This document shows, in pieces, positions 6,322 to 10,283 of a stretch of 10,283 nucleotides of DNA. Position numbers and translations under genes: made by a program. Position 1 is the stretch's first letter. Each line of letters opens with the position of its first letter. The notes under the pieces were generated by a model. The model saw nothing but the letters and a program-made list of their open reading frames with translations, had not been told where the DNA came from and ran no database searches. This DNA is from an uncultured bacterium (lineage in GTDB: Bacteria > Fidelibacterota > Marinisomatia > Marinisomatales > UBA1611): positions 1 to 10,283 of the forward strand of contig CALKMQ010000098.1 of the NCBI GenBank assembly GCA_938092125.1, in the 5' to 3' direction.

Positions 6322-7956
6322 ATGAAGAAAATCGTTCTGGCTTTTGGCCGAATGAATCCACCAACCGTGGGTCATGAAAAATTAGTACAGAAAATCAAAT
6401 CAGTCGCTCGTAAAGAGAAAGCGACTCCTGCCTTATATCTGTCTCATACTCAAGATAAGAAAAAAAATCCTCTCTCCTACGACGATAAAGTACGTTACGC
6501 AATCAAAGCATTTGGTAAGATTGTAAAGAAAACAAATGCACGTACTATTATAGAAGTCCTTAAAGAACTCGATAGACAATACGACGAAGTCATCGTTGTT
6601 GGTGGTTCAGATCGTGTCGACGAGTTTAAGAATCTACTTACAAAATACAACGGTAAAGACTACGCTTACGAGAAGTTAGACGTTGTGTCTGCTGGTGAGC
6701 GTGATCCTGATGCTGATGATGTATCAGGTATGTCAGCAAGTAAGTTACGCAATTTAGCAGCCACTGGTCAAGTAAAAGACTTTAGAGCAGGAATACCGGC
6801 TAAACTAAGACAGTCAAAAGACGGCGCAGAAATGTATAATAAGATAAGAGAAGCCATGGGTATTACAGAAGATATGACACTCGATGAAGTATTAAATATG
6901 CAACAACGTCTTAAGCGTAGAGCATTAATGCGTCGAATGAAAGGTAGAATTAAGCTGGCTCGTAGAAAGGCAAAATTTAGAATGGCAAATCTTACAAAAT
7001 TAAAAGTAAGAGCCAAGAGAAAAGCAAGAGAACTTATTCGAGCCAGAGTTGCAGGTGCACAAGGTAAGAGCTATAAGAGTTTACCGTTTGCATCGAGACA
7101 AATGATAGATAAAAAGGTTGCCAAAAAAGCTGCCCTGATAGATAGAATATCGAAGAAGTTATTACCTAAAGTAAGAAAGGGTGAGCAACAAAGATTAGCA
7201 TCAGTAAGATCGGCTAAAAGAGAAGATATTGAATATTTAAATTTGGTCGGTGAAATTTTGAATGAAGTTCATTCAGAACTTATTACTGAGAAGATTGAAA
7301 AAAATCTTATTAAAAAAAGTCAAAAATATGGAGTTGATATTCAAGAAATGAAAAGACGATATCTACAATTCAGACAGTTTAAAAATGAGAACGATTCATT
7401 TAATTCGTTAAATTCTGAACTCGCAAATGAGGCTATGTCGCCCGAATCTAAAAAAGCGAACAACAGAATAATTAAAAATTATTTGAAAAAGAAAGACGCT
7501 GCGGCCACACAACGTGAGAGAGAAGTAAGATTAAAGGCAAAAGGTTGGGTTAGAAATGATCGTGGTGGTTGGTCGAAAAAAGACGACCCACGTCCAGCAA
7601 AGTCACAACAAACATTAGATCGCGAAAAGAGGTTGAAGGCAAAAGGTTGGGTCAGAAATGACCGTGGCGGATTCTCTAAAATCACCGAAGATGATAAGCC
7701 CAATAAGCGCGGCGATGACGCCAAAGGTCATAAGCGACCAACCGAAGATGGTGCTGGTTTAACTCGTAAAGGTGCAAAAGCTGCTGGTGTTAAGACCGCT
7801 GTAACTACACCACCTAGTAAACTCGATCCAGATGGCAAAGCGGCTAAGAGACGTAAATCATTCTGTGCTCGTATGGGTGGAATGAAAGGTCCTATGAAAG
7901 ATGAAAAAGGCAGACCAACAAGAAAAGCAATGTCATTGAGGAGATGGAACTGTTAA
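6322..7956 (+). CDS. Cytidylyltransferase-like domain fused to basic region, tandem repeat and FCARM module
   Basis: A 544-residue multi-domain protein. Residues 1-180 are an HxGH-type nucleotidyltransferase: GRMNPPTVGHEKL (9-21) holds the TxGH motif, YDEVIVVGGSDRVDEF (87-102) the central strand, and SGMSASKLR (135-143) the ISSTK-like motif. Such domains transfer NMP onto a phosphorylated substrate (NadM, RibF and PanC relatives). Residues 190-300 are extremely rich in lysine and arginine and probably bind nucleic acid. A related basic region with AKKLLPKVRK-like wording is familiar from marine phage proteins. Residues 300-395 are charged and helical, 398-465 hold two copies of a 34-residue repeat, and 479-544 form a C-terminal module with TAVTTPPSKL, FCARMGGM and RRWNC, which I believe is DUF6321-like. 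ATG 6322 has TTAGG about nine bases upstream. It lies directly behind the late promoter. The physiological substrate is unknown, and a virion or DNA-packaging association is inferred from the promoter and basic charge. Confidence 0.85.
   Translation: MKKIVLAFGRMNPPTVGHEKLVQKIKSVARKEKATPALYLSHTQDKKKNPLSYDDKVRYAIKAFGKIVKKTNARTIIEVLKELDRQYDEVIVVGGSDRVDEFKNLLTKYNGKDYAYEKLDVVSAGERDPDADDVSGMSASKLRNLAATGQVKDFRAGIPAKLRQSKDGAEMYNKIREAMGITEDMTLDEVLNMQQRLKRRALMRRMKGRIKLARRKAKFRMANLTKLKVRAKRKARELIRARVAGAQGKSYKSLPFASRQMIDKKVAKKAALIDRISKKLLPKVRKGEQQRLASVRSAKREDIEYLNLVGEILNEVHSELITEKIEKNLIKKSQKYGVDIQEMKRRYLQFRQFKNENDSFNSLNSELANEAMSPESKKANNRIIKNYLKKKDAAATQREREVRLKAKGWVRNDRGGWSKKDDPRPAKSQQTLDREKRLKAKGWVRNDRGGFSKITEDDKPNKRGDDAKGHKRPTEDGAGLTRKGAKAAGVKTAVTTPPSKLDPDGKAAKRRKSFCARMGGMKGPMKDEKGRPTRKAMSLRRWNC
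7528..7671 (+). repeat. Two in-frame copies of an RLKAKGWVRNDRGG repeat
   Basis: Residues 403-416 and 437-450 of the cytidylyltransferase fusion are identical (RLKAKGWVRNDRGG), 102 bases apart, each followed by an aromatic residue, S and K. The DNA copies (7528-7569 and 7630-7671) differ at several third and first codon positions while the protein does not, so the duplication is not fresh and the residues appear to be under selection. Each unit is about 34 residues with a QxxREREVR/DREKR lead-in. Confidence 0.9.
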
Positions 7957-8408
7957 ATTATACTATATGTTATAAAAAATCTGATGACTCATTTACAGCA
8001 GAATGTGAATTAAAAAATTCTAAGATACAGATACAGTTTAATAAGTTAGCTATATCAGATAGAAAAATGACAAAAATACCTGGAAAACATTGGGATGTTA
8101 TTTTTCACAATCAAAAAAAGAATAGACCGTTTAATAACGAGTCGTTAAAAAGTAATTTTAAACCGGATTTAGCAACAGGACTTGTATCAAAAAATGTAGC
8201 TATTCAATTTTTAAAAGAAATAAAACCAAATTTGATTCAAATAAAAGCGAGAAACGAAAAACATGCAGATTTTTGGTATGACCTAACTAAAAAATATTGG
8301 ATAGAACATGAAAGAAATAAATTACATCCGATTTTTTTAATGAGAGAAAATAATATAATTTTTTTAGTGAGTGATAGATTTAGTAAATATGTTCAACAGA
8401 CCTTATGA
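7944..8408 (+). CDS. Diverged paralog (copy B) of the phage protein at 1-456
   Basis: A 154-residue protein of unknown function. It shares the order of landmarks with copies A (1-456) and C (8389): an N-terminal strand pair (YTICYKK, FTAECELKNSKI), KHWDVIF corresponding to WEIIF/YELLF, a central ATGLVSKNVAIQFLKEIKP region, then ADFWYDLTKKYW corresponding to REKLYARFVKRYF, and a closing strand (NIIFLVSDR). The TGEGD motif of copy A is not kept, so it is the most diverged copy. ATG 7944 overlaps the end of the preceding gene by 13 bases; an AGGAG abuts the ATG with no spacer, so the true start could differ by a few codons. The gene is very AT-rich (17 G/C in the 60 bases 8041-8100). It lacks the capsid-targeting leader. 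Confidence 0.7.
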   Translation: MELLNYTICYKKSDDSFTAECELKNSKIQIQFNKLAISDRKMTKIPGKHWDVIFHNQKKNRPFNNESLKSNFKPDLATGLVSKNVAIQFLKEIKPNLIQIKARNEKHADFWYDLTKKYWIEHERNKLHPIFLMRENNIIFLVSDRFSKYVQQTL

Positions 8409-8883
8409 TTTTGAATTGATTGAGTATAAAGAAAATTGGTGGTTAGCAAAAATACAGTTACCGGATACCACTATTCTGAGAGCTCATATTAAAAAAATAA
8501 AAAAACCTATTTTAGGTTTGAAAGATCCACAATATGAATTACTTTTTGATAGAAGTGTATTTGATTCAGAAAGGCGTGGAAAGGAAATACATTTGAACGG
8601 TTTAGGTGATGCGTTTAGAATATATGCAACAATGTATGAGATTGGAGTTCATTTTGTATTTAATGTAATAAAAGAAAATTTTAGTTTATTTTGTTGGCAA
8701 GTAACAGATGAAAAAACAACGAGAGTTTATGAGATATTAGGAAAAAAGTTTCAAAAGGATTTAAGATTTAAAAACGAATACTTTTTTCTTCATTATCCAC
8801 TCAAAAAGAAATGTATATGTACATTAAGAAAGGATGAACTTTTCAGTATAAACACAGAAAAATATAACTACGAGATCTTATGA
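8389..8883 (+). CDS. Paralog (copy C) of the phage protein at 1-456
   Basis: A 164-residue protein of unknown function, clearly related to copy A: MFNRPYDFEL matches FNKPYPFQL, QLPDTT matches ELPDKT, YELLFDR matches WEIIFSR, and NGLGDAFRIYATM matches TGEGDQMRIFATV. RVYEILGKKF then aligns with KLYARFVKRYF. ATG 8389 is chosen because homology begins exactly there; a GTG at 8371 would extend the overlap with copy B from 20 to 38 bases and has no better ribosome site. The serine/alanine motif of copy A (DFSAAKD) is replaced by FCWQVTDE, which suggests loss or change of a binding function. It is AT-rich like copy B. Its stop overlaps the next gene as ATGA. Confidence 0.75.
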   Translation: MFNRPYDFELIEYKENWWLAKIQLPDTTILRAHIKKIKKPILGLKDPQYELLFDRSVFDSERRGKEIHLNGLGDAFRIYATMYEIGVHFVFNVIKENFSLFCWQVTDEKTTRVYEILGKKFQKDLRFKNEYFFLHYPLKKKCICTLRKDELFSINTEKYNYEIL

Positions 8884-8909
8884 AAAATTTAAAATCATTT
8901 ATAAAAGAA
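8880..8909 (+). other. Putative second capsid-targeting leader with prohead protease site
   Basis: This encodes MKNLKSFIKE, followed by T. As in the T4 leader MKTYQEFIAE, F is at position 7, I at 8 and E at 10, giving an [L/I]-x-E cleavage motif at the same distance from the start. It is independent of the copy at 453-482. Cleavage and packaging are inferred. Confidence 0.45.
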
Positions 8910-10283
8910 ACTGAAATGCAAAAAGCTGCTCGCGAAAAAATCAAGCGAGAGAAGAATGCTGATAAGGTCAAGCATGATCGTATGATGGATGCTGCTCGCC
9001 GACGTGATACAGTAACTGCTAATCAGAAAGAAGAAGTCGAGCAGGTTGACGAATCTTATAAACGTGGACAAACTTTTACGAGAAAAGAGGCGGAGGCATA
9101 TTTCCGTGACGCATGGGGTTCTAAATTCAATCCGCGCAAAATGAAAAAGATTGACGGTTATTGGATAGACTACGGAGATGGTCCAAAGAGAGGCACAGGT
9201 AGTGGTGAAGCTGTACCTGCCAGTATGAAGGAAGAAGTCGAGCAGGTTGATGAGATCTCGCGAGAAACGAAGAAATCATATCTTTCGAAAGCAAAAGCAG
9301 ATTTGTATAAACGCTTTACAACTCCTGCTGATTCTAAGAACTTGACGAAATCTGGTAAGAAGAAGAAAAGTTATACTGATTCTCCCGAATATAAGAAGCG
9401 ACAGCAAAAGTATCAAACTCGATTCGATCGGCAAACTAAACTTTCAAAAGAGTTGGGCGTGTCGACTGCACTTAAAGATGAATTCGAACAGGTTGACGAG
9501 ATTTCGAAATCTACTGCAATGTCATATATTAAAAAGGCTTATGCTTCTGATCGTAACATGGCAGATAAGCAAACTGCAGCGCAGGGTAAGCAAGACTATA
9601 AGACAGGTGATGCTATTAGTAGAAAGCGAAATCTTCGACAAAAAGGCATTAATCGTGCGACTAAGAAAATGTTTGAAGGTTCGGCGCAAGATCCGGATAT
9701 AAAGGATCGCGAAGGTACACAGCCTGCTGCATATCACAAAGGTTTGAAGAAGTCAACCAAAGCGAAGCGCGATGCACATTTTAAGAAGCATGGTAAGAAA
9801 GCAGATGATGATGCATCGGCGTATCAGGATGCACCGGGCGACAAAGAGGCTCGTGCAAAAGACATGAGAAAGTCAAGGTATACTAGCTTTGTTGATAAGA
9901 TGATGGACGAGTCTGTAATGCATGTAAATATGCATCATATTGATGGATCGAAACACGAAAAAGGTGCAGTCGATGTATTGAAGAAACACGAAAAAGCCGG
10001 TAGTATTTCATTCGATGGTAATACTGATAAAGGTATTCTTTTTAAAGTACATAAAAGGCATCATGTAAATACTATTAATCGTGAATTAAAAAAGCATATG
10101 ACATCTTTGAGTGAAGAAGATAAAGGATTTGCAGCCAAGTCGAAGAAGTCTGGAATATCGGTAAATACACTTAGAAAGGTATATAATAGAGGAGTAGCAG
10201 CATGGAAAACCGGCCATCGTCCTGGTACTACGCCTCAACAATGGGGGCATGCTCGTGTAAATGCTTTCATTACTAAGAAAAAG
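8880..10283 (+). CDS. Lysine-rich modular phage protein with capsid-targeting leader and DUF5824-like end, 3' end missing
   Basis: The frame stays open from ATG 8880 to the last base, 468 codons, so the protein continues beyond the window. Residues 1-10 (MKNLKSFIKE) match the T4 internal-protein leader register. Three modules are headed by EEVEQVDE or DEFEQVDEIS (51-58, 118-127, 200-209); the last two continue with a lysine-rich helix (KKSYLSKAKAD, AMSYIKKAYAS) typical of repeated modules in marine T4-like phage proteins. Residues 262-345 contain FEGSAQDPDIKDREGTQPAA, the YHKGLKKSTKAKRDAHFKK segment and APGDKEA, again a familiar phage module of unknown role. Residues 346-415 are a histidine-rich segment that I do not recognise. 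Residues 417-468 (AAKSKKSGISVNTLRKVYNRG, then TGHRPGTTPQQW) match what I know as DUF5824. It is soluble and strongly basic, probably a DNA-associated virion protein. The start overlaps copy C by ATGA. Confidence 0.85.
   Translation, partial: MKNLKSFIKETEMQKAAREKIKREKNADKVKHDRMMDAARRRDTVTANQKEEVEQVDESYKRGQTFTRKEAEAYFRDAWGSKFNPRKMKKIDGYWIDYGDGPKRGTGSGEAVPASMKEEVEQVDEISRETKKSYLSKAKADLYKRFTTPADSKNLTKSGKKKKSYTDSPEYKKRQQKYQTRFDRQTKLSKELGVSTALKDEFEQVDEISKSTAMSYIKKAYASDRNMADKQTAAQGKQDYKTGDAISRKRNLRQKGINRATKKMFEGSAQDPDIKDREGTQPAAYHKGLKKSTKAKRDAHFKKHGKKADDDASAYQDAPGDKEARAKDMRKSRYTSFVDKMMDESVMHVNMHHIDGSKHEKGAVDVLKKHEKAGSISFDGNTDKGILFKVHKRHHVNTINRELKKHMTSLSEEDKGFAAKSKKSGISVNTLRKVYNRGVAAWKTGHRPGTTPQQWGHARVNAFITKKK
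9030..9250 (+). repeat. Exact 20-bp direct repeat heading two protein modules
   Basis: GAAGAAGTCGAGCAGGTTGA occurs at 9030-9049 and again at 9231-9250, in the same reading frame, encoding EEVEQV plus part of D. A third, diverged copy at about 9480-9500 encodes EFEQVDE with different codons. The identity at wobble positions in the first two suggests recent copying or recombination between modules; the intervening 180 bases do not repeat. Confidence 0.85.

Noticed and set aside
6322..7956. Treating every [L/I]-x-E in the cytidylyltransferase fusion as a protease site
   Set aside because: The motif is so short that several copies are expected by chance in 544 residues; only the N-terminal leaders, fixed in register, carry weight.
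8371..8388. GTG 8371 as the start of copy C
   Set aside because: Homology to copy A begins at ATG 8389, and the GTG adds overlap with no ribosome site.
9252..9265. Overlapping palindromes GAGATCTC and TCTCGCGAGA
   Set aside because: Short, within a coding frame, isolated, and with no sign of an operator role.
9478..9702. A 74-codon + strand frame near the 3' end
   Set aside because: It lies inside the long modular gene, whose frame is open from 8880 to the window end and has clear domain matches.

Overview
The window looks like part of the genome of a T4-like, contractile-tailed (myovirus-type) phage, most likely from a marine or other aquatic source. All genes lie on the + strand, packed end to end, mostly with ATGA or GTGA overlaps. 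The best arguments for a T4-like phage are a perfect T4-type late promoter (TATAAATA, 6275-6282), N-terminal decapeptides that match the T4 internal-protein capsid-targeting leader position for position, and multi-domain lysine-rich proteins built from small modules that I know from marine T4-like phages. The host cannot be named from the sequence. No tRNA, CRISPR array, insertion sequence, integrase or clear terminator was seen, and no stretch over 300 bases lacks a gene.

Layout. (1) Positions 1-1682: the 3' part of a small phage-specific gene (copy A of a three-member paralog family), then a 409-residue protein with motifs of the covalent nucleotidyltransferase (DNA/RNA ligase-like) superfamily. 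The second protein begins with a putative capsid-targeting leader. (2) Positions 1704-6279: a more AT-rich cassette of seven enzyme genes, comprising a sulfotransferase, a GT25-like glycosyltransferase, a GT8-like (GT-A) glycosyltransferase, an FkbM methyltransferase, a class I SAM methyltransferase, a second FkbM-like protein (start revised to GTG 5072), and a putative Rossmann-type glycosyltransferase of uncertain family. None has a visible signal peptide or membrane segment. Together they could build and cap (methylate, sulfate) a small glycan on a virion protein or a host surface polymer. The target is not shown by the sequence. (3) Positions 6275-7956: a late promoter overlapping the last cassette gene, then a 544-residue fusion of a cytidylyltransferase-like domain, a very basic region, a twofold tandem repeat and a C-terminal FCARM module. 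(4) Positions 7944-8883: two very AT-rich, diverged paralogs (copies B and C) of the first gene. (5) Position 8880 to the window end: a long lysine-rich modular protein, open at the 3' edge, that starts with a second capsid-targeting leader, carries three EQVDE-headed modules and runs into a DUF5824-like domain.

How the parts may fit together: the flanking genes (about 40% GC in lines I counted) look like late or virion-associated genes, and two of them may be packaged into the head and trimmed by a gp21-type protease. The cassette (about 30% GC in the line counted) and the B/C paralog block (about 28%) look like lower-GC insertions into this framework. The most interesting hypothesis is that the phage carries a ligase-like enzyme and a DNA-binding modular protein inside its capsid for delivery with the DNA.
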